Assembly (NCBI GenBank): GCA_903813345.2
Contig: CAIIXF020000007.1
Coordinates: forward strand, 32,958,698 to 32,987,537
Reading direction: 5' to 3'
Origin: Owenia fusiformis
Lineage: Eukaryota > Annelida > Polychaeta > Sabellida > Oweniidae
DNA: 28,840 bases
In this document: positions 20,930 through 28,840 of the stretch, piece by piece
Numbering within the stretch: the first letter of the stretch is position 1
How the letters are laid out: every line of letters begins with the position of its first letter
Notes under the pieces: model-generated
Told to the model about the DNA's origin: nothing
What the model saw: the letters and a program-made list of their open reading frames with translations, nothing else
Database searches by the model: none
Translations under genes and position numbers: made by a program

Positions 20930-21332
20930 GAGTTTGTTAAAGAGCCAAATAAAATCCAGAAGAAATATAATGGTGTGCAAAACTAAATATTCAAGGAGAT
21001 ATTGACCGGAAAAATTGACCAGTAAACTCACTAAAAGTAGCTTTCTCCGATACTTTCAATATAGAATTCTAAACAGGACAATATACTTTAGGAAAACACT
21101 GAGTAAAATGAATAAAGCTGACTCACCTTACTGTCAATTTTGCAATAAAAATGCAATTGATGCCATAGAACATGGATTATTACAATGTGATATTATCAGA
21201 AACGTTATTGATGAATGTCACAGGGAAATAAAAATAGAGGTACAAGCAAACTAGAAGATTCTCCTTGGAGATACAGCACAGTCGGAAAGATACAATTTCT
21301 TCCTGCTCCATCTTAAGAATTTCATATATAAA
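20930..21332 (+). pseudogene. LINE ORF2 C-terminal region, first part (5'-truncated)
   Basis: The frame gives SSFLRYFQYRILNRTIYFRK, then CQFCNKNAIDAIEHGLLQC. This is the LRxFQYRIxHR segment and the zinc-binding C-x2-C...H-x4-C region (zf-RVT) found near the C-terminus of L1/Tx1-like LINE ORF2 proteins. After an in-frame TAG (about 21252) it continues KILLGD and NFFLLHLKNFIYK, again typical of the family. It is then cut at 21332 by a 3.3-kb insertion and resumes at 24656-24661 with RKLEEK. Upstream homology fades near 20930, so this is a 5'-truncated copy, as is usual for LINEs. Confidence 0.8.
21327..21332. repeat. Target-site duplication TATAAA (left)
   Basis: TATAAA directly precedes CACGAGGGG and is repeated directly after the right end at 24656-24661. 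In the LINE frame these bases encode the Tyr-Lys of FIYK. Confidence 0.85.
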
Positions 21333-22208
21333 CACGAGGGGAAAGAGTACCCGTGTATATACAACCTACCGCCGAGCAAAGACCCGAAGATGTCTGAAAA
21401 TGTAGGGGGTGAGTTATAAACTTTTGTTTATATCTTGAATTTCTCAATATGAAAAACAGATAAAACACAGAATTGTGTGTAACTGATAAAGTTATTGTTC
21501 CAGGCACTAATGTTTGCAAAATAATGAGTACTTAGCGCAATGTTTACTATCCAATCGCTAAATTCATGCTTTTAAATATTTGAATGATGATTTACATCTT
21601 GAATAAGTAACAACCATGGCTGTCTTTACTTCATTCGATTCAAAGATACAATAGGTGTAAATGTATCATATTTATTTCACTGCCATACGTTGCATATCAT
21701 TGAAATCACCGGTGAAAGTTGAAAATGAAAGACCCGACTATGTCACGAGTACTATTATATAGGACCCGAAGCTACCACCGAGCTATTCCGACTATACCGT
21801 GAGTAGAACCCGATGAGGTAGTGAGTAAGCTTTCGAATGAGCATATAATATCATGACGATATCACAAATATTCCTTTTTATTTATCATATACTCCTGGCA
21901 CCGGGATATAATATAATATGATATAATTCCCGCAGCACTATACGTCAACGTATGTTTCCGGCAAAGTTCTTTAAAACATTGAATTCATGCTTACACTTGA
22001 ATCACCATATTTCCTATGTGTCTATGGTAAGAGTGCAACCCAAAAACATTTAATTCTGCATTACAAGCGCCATACGACTCAAAGAACACAACTTGAAGAA
22101 TCCCAAGCTTCACAAGCTTCATATCCTCGAAACGAAAATTACCGTGATCTTTCTTTGATAATACAATACCATAGTCAAAAACATTGTAAATCCATTTTTG
22201 CCATTTAA

Positions 22209-23843
22209 TGCCTTGGTCACATAGGCTCCGATTTTCACTACGGCGCCCGGCCGATGAGTATTTTGTTCAAAATCGGCCGGCGAGCCCGGGCATCGTACGG
22301 GCGCCGGGCGATGATCGCCACTCATCGGCCGATTTTTAGACATCGTACGGGCGCCGGCAGAGTTTTATCGCGGAGATAAAAGTTGCCGATGTCTTGGCGA
22401 TTTTTTCTCAACCAAACTCATCGGTACCTACCCGGCCGTGTCCCGTCCGGTCATCGTACGATTATCTTACGGCGCCCGGTGGCATCGCACGGTCATCTTG
22501 GGATTTTACGAGCTGATTTGTTGATAAATCTTAATAATGATTACTTATTAAGTGATATAACGGTTTTAGAAATAATGAGGTAAGGAATTATAATTACTAC
22601 ACACTGTCAGAGATTTTTTATAAAACATAAATGGAACGATTATGCTTACTGTAAAACAATGACACACATTTGAATGGCTGGGTGGGTGGGTAGGTTGATC
22701 TAGTCGTTCTTATATTGACATTAATCGTGTATGTCTGTCATACACATTGAATAGAGTGATACATTTTTATGCGTATATTCACTCATGCATATACCATTAC
22801 AAATCATTTATTTTAAAAATCTTCTTAATGTTTTTGTGAGTACAGTATTTTCAGGGTCACAATTTTAATACGAAAGTTTACTGTCTCAATTACAGTTAAT
22901 ATGCCAAAGGCTAAGGATAGAGGGGATAAGGCCAATGGACCATATATGAGGAAGGCCTTGGGAAGATAGGTGGAAAAAGACAATAACAATGCTAGTTAAC
23001 TGGTGGATGATGAAGATTTAGATGTGTCTAGGGAAGAGGGTTTTTCCATTTGAAATAAAAGAAAAAATTGCCAATTTTTTTTATGATAGGCCATATTTTT
23101 ATGACCAAACAAATTTACGAGAATAGACAAAAGAAAGATGCAGAAATAGGTAATTTTGCTAATAGCATCGGATGGACAGGTAGACATAATATTTGTTTAT
23201 ATGAAAGATCTAAAAATGAATTAAGGTCAGGGTGCACTTTGATGAAAAGACCACGTGCAGTATGGCAAGTGGTTTTAGACGGTCATATCTTTCACCATGA
23301 GTACTTTCTGGGCATAAATACAGTGTTTTTATTAAAACAATATGTTTTCTTTTAATTGAAGTATCCATGATAGTAAAAATATCAATCAAACAATTTGAAA
23401 AATTATGAATAGGGACCCCATGTCAGCATTTAAAAAAAAATATTGAACCTATTTAGAGGATCTTCTTTTTCTGATTTTTATTGCATGAAAACATTATTAT
23501 CCTGGAAGTCCTGTCTATCGAAGTATTTCGTTTTCAAATCTTGCATTCATGCCATGTGGAACAGTCAAACTGGGTCATACAAGAATTTAGTATAAATCTA
23601 GAGGCCTGTAGATCGACCGATGTCCTGGCGGGTGCCGTACGGCCATCGGCAGATAGCCTTGCGATACCCGTGCGATGTCTTTCAGATTCAATTGATTGCG
23701 GGCGCCGTACGATGCCTGTACTAATGTGACCATACTCACGATTAGATCAAGACATCGGTGAAAAGTCACCGGCGCCCGGTCGATTTATAAATCGGCCGAT
23801 GACTACTCATCGGCCGGCGCCCGGCGGCTATGTGACCTAGGCA
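22209..23843. mobile_element. Harbinger-like element with TAA duplication, nested
   Basis: The left end TGCCTTGGTCACATAGGC and the reverse complement of the right end, TGCCTAGGTCACATAGCC, form terminal inverted repeats. Further inward, CGGCGCCCGG and CGGCCGATGAG blocks are mirrored. TAA flanks both ends (22206-22208 and 23844-23846), matching the 3-bp TWA duplications of the PIF/Harbinger superfamily (known for that family). The outer 250-300 bp on each side are strongly CpG-rich (CGTACGGGCGCCGGGCG-type words) against AT-rich surroundings. The AT-rich middle carries a decayed MADF/Myb-like frame. A second, more diverged copy is at 26820-28002. Confidence 0.75.
22900..23250 (+). pseudogene. 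Decayed MADF/Myb-like DNA-binding frame inside the Harbinger-like element
   Basis: A plus-strand ATG at 22901 opens MPKAKDRGDKANGPYMRKAL before a stop. Further on, one frame gives IANFFYDRPYFYDQTN (about 23060-23110) and the next gives YENRQKKDAEIGNFANSIGW (about 23116-23175), so a single frameshift joins them. The pattern of an I-x2-FF-x2-RPxFYD start, a basic linker and an IxxFAxSIG helix resembles MADF/Myb-like domains. PIF/Harbinger transposons characteristically encode such a protein beside the transposase. No DDE transposase is seen, so the element is non-autonomous as it stands. The resemblance was judged by eye only. Confidence 0.4.
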
Positions 23844-24655
23844 TAACTCAGGCACATTCACTTTAATACTCAGTAATGGATGGTGCTGACTGAAGTGGAC
23901 CACAAAGTCATCCATCTCGTGTGATTTATAACTACAGTGGAAGCATTTGTACCGAGGACCTGAAATACAATGTTTCGATGTGCAGTGGTAACTGGTGATA
24001 GCCATATTTTTTCAGTTTCATTTATTGTTCACAACAAAATGATTCACATAGATGATGCAGATTGTATGTTTATCATTTTTTCATCAGCACGTCATAAACT
24101 CGACGATATAATCGGATCTCAACAGATTTTACTCAAGTAATGTTCGGATTCTGAGATCCTTTACTCAAGATATTTTCGGATCTTTATAATATTACTCGTC
24201 GATCACATCGGGTCCGATGTCCGATAACCTCGGATCTTTTAGGACAAAGTTTAAGTGAAGATTTTGCTGTTCAAAAGTGCTATTTTGACCTAATATTTTG
24301 ACACTTAATATATTATGCATATGCACATCCATTTACCGACCCAAGTATGTCTTATGTATGGCTATTATCAATTAAAGCGAGTATGAATGAGAAAAACAAA
24401 TCGAAAACCATAATACGTTTACCTTATCTCTTAATTTGGACATGAAAATATATTTCAACTATAATTCTAGGCCAATTGCGCCTGCTAGAACATCTTAGTA
24501 ACAACTCTAACCATCCAAAGGAATTGTTAGTGACATTATATTACCTTTATTGTCCATTTTCCTACGAGATGATATTATCAAACATTTGCTCGGCGGTATG
24601 TGCGTGTCTTGCTCGGCGGTAGGTTGTATATACACGGGTACTCTTTCCCCTCGTG

Positions 24656-24861
24656 TATAAAAGGAAACTAGAAGAAAAAATACCAACACTAGGAATCTTC
24701 AAAATTATTCTGAAAAAGAAAGAGAAATATAAAGTTACATCAGCAAGAAAAACAAAAAGAAATAAAGCACCGTAAAAGATGGGAAATAATTGAAAAAATT
24801 TCAAAAGAGAAGGCCCTTACCTCTTACACACCAAAGCAACCAGAACATAAGATATAAGTAA
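24656..24861 (+). pseudogene. LINE ORF2 C-terminal end, second part
   Basis: Continues the LINE frame interrupted at 21332: TATAAA then RKLEEKIPTLGIFK, ILKKKEKY and a lysine-rich stretch. A +1 shift near 24772 moves to KHRKRWEIIEKIS, then SYTPKQPEHKI and a TAA ending near 24860. This is the usual basic C-terminus of such LINE proteins. The following 24862-25140 is likely the 3' untranslated region, with a (CCA)n run at about 24879-24891; no clear poly(A) tail was fixed. Confidence 0.7.
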
Positions 24862-25189
24862 GTACAACCTCCTTGACCCACCACCACCACCTTTTCCTTT
24901 TTTTAATTTCATAAAAATATGTACATAAATTAAAGTGCCTGATAAACTATAAAATGCGCATGCGTCCAGGTGTTGATAAACTATAAATAGCGAAAACCCA
25001 GGGTTTGTCATCACAAGGTAAGCCAGGACGTGATGAGCGAACATCTAGTGTTGATATTGAATTTACATGTAGCCAGATAAGTTTCCTTATTGAAATTACA
25101 TATAGTTATTAGCAATACTTTGTAGGTGATGATTAATAAAATATGAGTATATATGAGAGAAATTGGCCATTTCGAACCTGTTGAAAGTT
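24862..25189. other. LINE 3' tail or junction sequence, no gene
   Basis: AT-rich with two GATAAACTATAAA words near 24941 and 24974 (33 bp apart). The boundary between LINE and minus-strand retroelement lies in here but cannot be fixed. Confidence 0.4.
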
Positions 25190-26115
25190 TGTACCTGTGT
25201 GCTCTATGCATCCTGACATTCCTGGAATTCCTCCTTTTTTGTACTGAGAGGTCAAGGTATTCGTTTTCTATCAAAAATGTAGCCATACGTCTTGCCACTA
25301 CTGCCATAAATATTTTCCCTTCGAAGCTGAGAATTCGAAGAGAAATGGTCCTGAATTGACCTACTTATTCTGATTCATCTTCCTGGGGAAGGAAACATCC
25401 TTCTGCAGTTTTCCATTGTGGGACTTTTTAACATTTCCTCCAAACTGCTTTTAACAACTTCCATAGTCGTGTTAGTAACTTTGGACATCGCTTGTAAATT
25501 TTTTATTTTATGGTATTCCACTTGGCCCTTGTGTGATAAACAATATTTTTAATCTCTTTTTAATCTCTAATTCTTGTAAAAGGTCGCAATATCCTAACTT
25601 CTCATTTCTCCTTGCATCACTATGGGTCTTGGTTAAATGGTTTTCTTCTTCTTTGGGACTTTTTAGAGTACAATTCTTCTTCTGGCCTAGCAGTTCTTTA
25701 ACAAATCCAAAAGGGTCCCTTGTAAAAGATGCTCTTTTCTTAGTACGTTCTCTTCTACGTTTCCTATGAAATTCTGCTCTTCTTAATTTTTTAAGTTTAC
25801 ACCTGGCTATGTCTCTCAGTTTACTATGTGTGTTCCTCTCTATGGGTCCTGCCTGTTTGTACCTCTTCTTCAGATCATTTAATTGCCCCCTTATGTCTTA
25901 TCTTCTACTAATATTGGCAATATGTGGTTTTAAATGGCACTTTTCTTCGACTCCAAATCTGTCCGTTGCAATTGAATATGTGACGGTTGTCATAGCTTGT
26001 ATCTTCTTTTCAACTGGTCCACTTAAAGAAGACTCCAATATTGAATCTAAGTCATTATCAAGATTATTCTCTTCCTCTTTCTTCGTGGCATTAGGCCATT
26101 TAATCCTCTAGAGTC
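25190..26115 (-). pseudogene. Retroelement reverse transcriptase, N-terminal part (degraded)
   Basis: On the minus strand from 26104 the frame reads KWPNATKKEEENNLD, LDSILESSLSGPVEKK and DRFGVEEK. A single in-frame TAA (near 25900) follows, then KLKKLRRAEFHRKRRR, DPFGFVKELLGQKK and HSDARRNEKLG. The reverse-transcriptase start GPSGIPYK (near 25525) follows with frameshifts, then QWKTAEGCFLPQED, one stop, QFRTISL, FEGKIFMAVVARRMATF (about 25340-25270) and, after a frameshift, KGGIPGMSGCIEHTG (about 25240-25195). The order and motifs belong to the same retroelement type as the fragment at 16936-20920. This piece ends before the catalytic motifs where that one starts after them, with perhaps 100-130 residues missing between. 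Plus-strand frames here are shadows. Confidence 0.8.
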
Positions 26116-26819
26116 TCTCTTCTTTAGCTTTGGTTTGTTTTTTAATTACGTAACTACATATACACTTATTATATAATCTTTAGGTAGTTAGTCAATTAGT
26201 CATGGTATAATCATTTATTTCAATTAGTATTTAGAAATATGTTATGTAACATTATGTTATATCGCCAAACAAAACATATTCTTGTTTGTTATTTGTTTAT
26301 CAACGTAATTCGTCTTTGGAACTTGTTGCAATTGAGTACTTCTTGTTTTAAAATTATCTACTTTTCATCACAGAAATTGTCACAATATAACAATTTGTAG
26401 TGATCTGTCACTTATACAAGCACATTAAATACATTCAAACTTTGGACCAAGATCATCCATGAATCACTCTAAGTAAGGGAAGCTTAGTGCAAACAACCCT
26501 CATTTTTGAAAATATCAAATTTTGAAAAAATAAATGGAAGTAGTCAAACAAGTTCCATTTTTCAAGGTTTTATATCTAGAAAAAAACAAGACTGACAGTT
26601 AAAACCAGATCTCTGAGCTTTAGAAAGGGCTTGTCTAAAATAGATAAAAAATAAATGAAATTGTTCTACCACAACTTAAATTGTGAGAGGCATGGTAAAC
26701 AGACCATAATGAATCAAAAACAAAACCAATGCCTGCTTTCATCATTCGTCGCCTACTCATCCATTTGTCAAATCACCCACCTGGGACTGTCAACACCAAA
26801 AATGTGCCATATCATGTGG
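26116..26819. other. No recognisable gene
   Basis: AT-rich DNA. The plus frame at 26655-26963 runs into the following transposon and is not a gene. Confidence 0.4.
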
Positions 26820-28002
26820 TGCCTTGGTCACATTTGTTCTGATTTTCACTACGGCGTCCGGCAAACCCGGGCATCGTGCGGGCGCCGGGCGATGATCGAC
26901 CACCCAAAAGTGGCTGATTTTAGACGTCGTACGGGCGTCGGGAGAGTTTTATCCCGGAGATGAAAGTTGCCGATGTCCTGCAGATTTTTTCCCAATCAAA
27001 CTCTTCGGTAACTGCCGCCCGTGTCCCGTACGGTCACCGTATGATAGTCTTACGATATCATTCAGATGTGTGTTCGATTTTTCCGACTAATTGATTGCGG
27101 TCGCCGCACAGTGCCCTTACCTAATGTACTCACGGTGAAATCAAATGCAAGACATTGGAGAAAAGTCACTGGCGCCCGGTCGATTTAGAAACCCCGATTC
27201 ATACTCAAATGCCTGCACCCGGCGCAAATGTCACGCCTAATCATCGACAACGTACAATGACAAAATATACCGTTGTACACTTTAGCTGTACGTTGTCATG
27301 TTAGAAGCAAAAATTGTGATGTAGGTTTTAAAAGATTTATTTAAGGAATATAAAGTAGTATTTCAGGTTTAATTTCATGTGCATGCTCTTGGCAAGACTT
27401 TTGACTCTCTGATTACGTCAATAGATTCTTCAAGGTAATTCCACCCACAAAATTGACAGGTTGGAAAATGTTTACATGGACATGGGTGGAATTACCTAGA
27501 AAAATTCGTGCTCTGTTTGAGAATCTGTTACCGTAATTAAAAAGTTAAAGTCATGCCAAGAGCATTCACATGAAATGAAACATGAAATACTTTAATTAAA
27601 ACCTGCATCACAATTATTGCTTCAAAAAGGTAATGTGTACACCCGTGTATTTTGTCATTGTACGTTGTCGATGGTTAGACTTGAATGTGACCTCTGCAGT
27701 GCTCGAATTTTTTCGAGGTAATTCTACCGACACATAATTGACCGGTTGGAAAATTTTCACATTGACATGACTGGAATTACGTAGAAAAAAGTCGTGCTCT
27801 GTTTGAAAATCTGTTAACGTAATTAAAAAAGTTAAAAGACTTGCCAAGAGCATGCACATGAAATTAAACATGAAATACTTCAACATATTCCTTGGATAAA
27901 AACTTTTAAAATCTGCATCACAATTATTGCTTCAAAAAGCTACACACCGTATATTTTGTCACTGCACGTTGTCGATGGTTAGGCGTAAATGTGACCTAGG
28001 CA
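26820..28002. mobile_element. Second Harbinger-like element copy, interrupted in its right terminus
   Basis: The left end TGCCTTGGTCACATTTGT and the following about 230 bp align with the left end of 22209-23843 (shared TTTTCACTACGGCG, CGGGCATCGT, GCGGGCGCCGGGCGATGATC, GTTGCCGATGTC). The segment 27060-27225 aligns with that element's right side (ATTGATTGCGG, AAAAGTCAC, GGCGCCCGGTCGATTTA). The right terminus is split at 27232: after a 754-bp insertion, AAATGTGACCTAGGCA completes it at 27987-28002. No TWA duplication survives (TGG left, TTA right). It lacks the 22500-23600 middle of the other copy and is more mutated, with several CpG sites changed. Confidence 0.7.
27233..27986. mobile_element. 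Inverted-repeat element, ACGCCTAACCATCGACAA family, copy 2, nested
   Basis: The termini ACGCCTAATCATCGACAACG and the reverse complement of 27945-27986 match each other and those at 9490-10216. AAATGTC (27226-27232) and AAATGTG (27987-27993) flank it, a likely 7-8-bp target duplication with one change. The left arm to about 27410 is mirrored by 27840-27986 (for example TGCATGCTCTTGGCAAG against CTTGCCAAGAGCATGC). The right half is tandemly duplicated: 27430-27699 and 27712-27994 share the GTGCTCTGTTTGA-AATCTGTTA block and the terminal GTTGTCGATGGTTAG. Each unit has an internal hairpin, e.g. GGTAATTCCACCCA and TGGGTGGAATTACC at about 27435 and 27485. The minus frame at 27614-27886 lies in this repeat and is not called as a gene. 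Confidence 0.7.
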
Positions 28003-28493
28003 TTATTGACAGCTAAAATACCTATTTTACTAAGTCTGCAAAGTAGACTGAAAATGAGCAAAAGTTATAAAATTAGTTTCTAACTGTTGTCCTGAAATGA
28101 ACTTTCTCGCCTCATCATTTAAAGTGTCATTGCGCGGTTATTTGTGGTATAATCTTTAAAACGTCCATTCAAGATTAAAATACCTGAAAATGATGTTGTC
28201 CGAAATAACAAATCAACTAAATCAGGTGACTAGATGCATCTATAAATTACAGGTTCATCGTGCACTGAGTAACATTAAACAATTTTTCAAATAAAGAGCA
28301 AAAGGGCGACCTCGAGATTACTCCTAAATATTGTTTTTGAACACATTTCTACAGATTTTATACCATGTGTTCACATACTATCTGGAGGTAGAATATTTTA
28401 CAGACAAATTTTAAAAGGTTCATAATATTCAATACACGCGCATATCGCCAATGAACTATACTTAACTGAATAATATACAGCCTAGAATAGAGG
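28003..28493. promoter_or_regulatory. Upstream region of the laccase-like gene
   Basis: Non-coding DNA between the nested transposons and the coding start. TAATATACAG at 28471-28480 could be a splice acceptor for a 5' untranslated intron, 13 bp before the ATG. No TATA-initiator pair could be assigned with confidence. Confidence 0.3.
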
Positions 28494-28840
28494 ATGGATT
28501 ATCCTACGAGGCTTTTCGTGGTTATCATTTTCTCATCAACGAGTGTCACCGGTGTAATCGCCGGAATATGTTGGAGTGATACCTGTGAGTTTCATATGGA
28601 GGTCAAACACCAAAGAACAATGGCCTACACATATGCGAAAGGTAACAGCCACGGAAGCTATTTGAGTAATCCTGTTGAGGTCATGGCTAACGGGACTCTT
28701 AAAGTAGTTCCAAATGGCTTCCACACTATTGTAGAAGATGTAATTGTTAATGCTAGTGATGTGATAACGGCGGATGGATTCACAAGAAATGTGATAACTA
28801 TCAATGGCCAGTTTCCAGGCCCGACCATAGAAGTAGCAGA
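28494..28840 (+). CDS. Multicopper oxidase (laccase-like), N-terminal part, truncated by window edge
   Basis: An ATG at 28494 (context AGAGGATGG) opens a frame of 115 codons that stays open to the last base. The start, MDYPTRLFVVIIFSSTSVTG, is a typical secretion signal: a charged N-terminus, a hydrophobic core and a small-residue region. CWSDTCEF follows within about 15 residues. At residues about 98-113, RNVITINGQFPGPTIEV matches the conserved start of the first cupredoxin domain in laccase-type multicopper oxidases, usually NGxxPGPxI. The copper-ligand HWHG motif would lie roughly 30-40 residues further on, outside the window. These secreted enzymes oxidise phenols or metal ions using four copper ions; in invertebrates they serve cuticle or shell tanning, pigmentation or digestion. 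The substrate here is unknown. It is not part of the transposon cluster to its left. Confidence 0.85.
   Translation, partial: MDYPTRLFVVIIFSSTSVTGVIAGICWSDTCEFHMEVKHQRTMAYTYAKGNSHGSYLSNPVEVMANGTLKVVPNGFHTIVEDVIVNASDVITADGFTRNVITINGQFPGPTIEVA

Larger units (their letters stand above)
22119..24005 (-). pseudogene. C2H2-like zinc-finger reading frame of the 3.3-kb element, split by an insertion
   Basis: The minus frame starts at an ATG at 24005 (MAITSYHC) and contains YKCFHCSYKSHEMDD followed by FVVHFSQHH. This is a classical Cys-x2-Cys-x12-His-x3/4-His arrangement, followed by PLLSIKVNVPE. At 23846 the frame meets the inserted Harbinger-like element. Dropping that element and one copy of its 3-bp duplication continues it as VPEL-NGKNGFTMF and on to about 22119 without a stop. 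A C2H2 finger followed by an SIK...GKNGF-like segment resembles proteins encoded beside invertebrate mobile elements, but I cannot name the family. The role is probably DNA binding (inference). The bases 23844-24005 and 22119-22208 are the coding parts. Upstream exons may exist, since TTTCAG|GT-like sites are present. Confidence 0.55.
21333..24655. mobile_element. 3.3-kb DNA transposon-like element with perfect 47-bp inverted repeats
   Basis: The termini CACGAGGGGAAAGAGTACCC... (21333-21379) and the reverse complement of 24609-24655 are identical over 47 bp, and a TATAAA duplication flanks them. Removing the element and one duplication rejoins the LINE frame as FIYK-RKLEEK. Inside each end are short repeats of the form GA(C/T)CCGA-N3-T(A/G)TC-N2-GAGTA: on the plus strand at about 21731-21830, and in opposite orientation at about 24097-24235. 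Its middle is occupied by a second transposon (22209-23843). Apart from that it holds a minus-strand C2H2-like frame. A 6-bp duplication is known for few animal superfamilies (for example Polinton/Maverick or IS3EU), but no diagnostic enzyme is present, so the class is unassigned. Confidence 0.85.

Noticed and set aside
27614-27886. 90-codon minus frame as a transposon protein
   Set aside because: The similar frame at 9840-10049 overlaps terminal and subterminal repeat sequence, and no known domain is seen; similarity reflects shared repeat DNA.
1-28840. tRNA or rRNA genes
   Set aside because: No cloverleaf-like box A/box B pair or conserved rRNA segment was noticed; a dedicated search was not possible here.

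Overview
This window looks like intergenic or intronic DNA from an AT-rich animal genome, most likely a marine invertebrate. I cannot place it to phylum from sequence alone. It has intron-containing gene fragments, at least two kinds of decayed non-LTR-type retroelement, many small inverted-repeat DNA transposons, and no bacterial operon or ribosome-binding-site logic. Only two pieces look like host genes. One is a single PLAC8-type exon on the minus strand (15186-15398) ending at a good splice donor. The other is the 5' coding start of a multicopper oxidase (laccase-like) on the plus strand, running off the right edge (28494 to the end).

Left third (1-10.2 kb): a 147-bp tandem duplication at the edge; a deletion derivative of a mariner-like element (484-1224); a 1.1-kb foldback element (2561-3654) inserted into one member of an old duplicated repeat whose other member is still empty; a small tandem array and hairpin near 4.5-5.1 kb; a possible 1.25-kb element bounded by GCATGACGGTTACG (5606-6860); a long stretch with nothing recognisable; then an inverted-repeat element (9490-10216) whose relative lies at 27.2-28.0 kb.

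Middle (10.2-16.7 kb): a 538-bp nearly complete palindrome with a TAGAT duplication (11069-11606), a cluster of related 130-bp hairpins (12063-13030), two short tandem arrays, the PLAC8 exon and a faint LINE tail.

Right half (16.7-26.1 kb): a nested transposon cluster. Two complementary parts of one retroelement type lie on the minus strand: the N-terminal part at 25190-26115 and the C-terminal part at 16936-20920. In the C-terminal part, the 33 bp encoding the reverse transcriptase catalytic motif (FMDDLTVTT) have expanded into about 68 tandem copies (18538-20806). Between the two parts lies a plus-strand LINE 3' end. It is split by a 3.3-kb element with perfect 47-bp terminal inverted repeats and a TATAAA target duplication; removing that element restores the LINE frame. 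The 3.3-kb element carries its own minus-strand C2H2-like reading frame, which is split by a Harbinger-like element with a TAA duplication; removing that one also restores the frame. The insertion order can therefore be read from the sequence.

End (26.8-28.0 kb): a relative of the Harbinger-like element whose right terminus is interrupted by another inverted-repeat element, followed by the laccase-like gene. The genes here do not form a pathway. The main content is layered transposon history, and the most unusual object is the minisatellite made from the catalytic motif of a reverse transcriptase.
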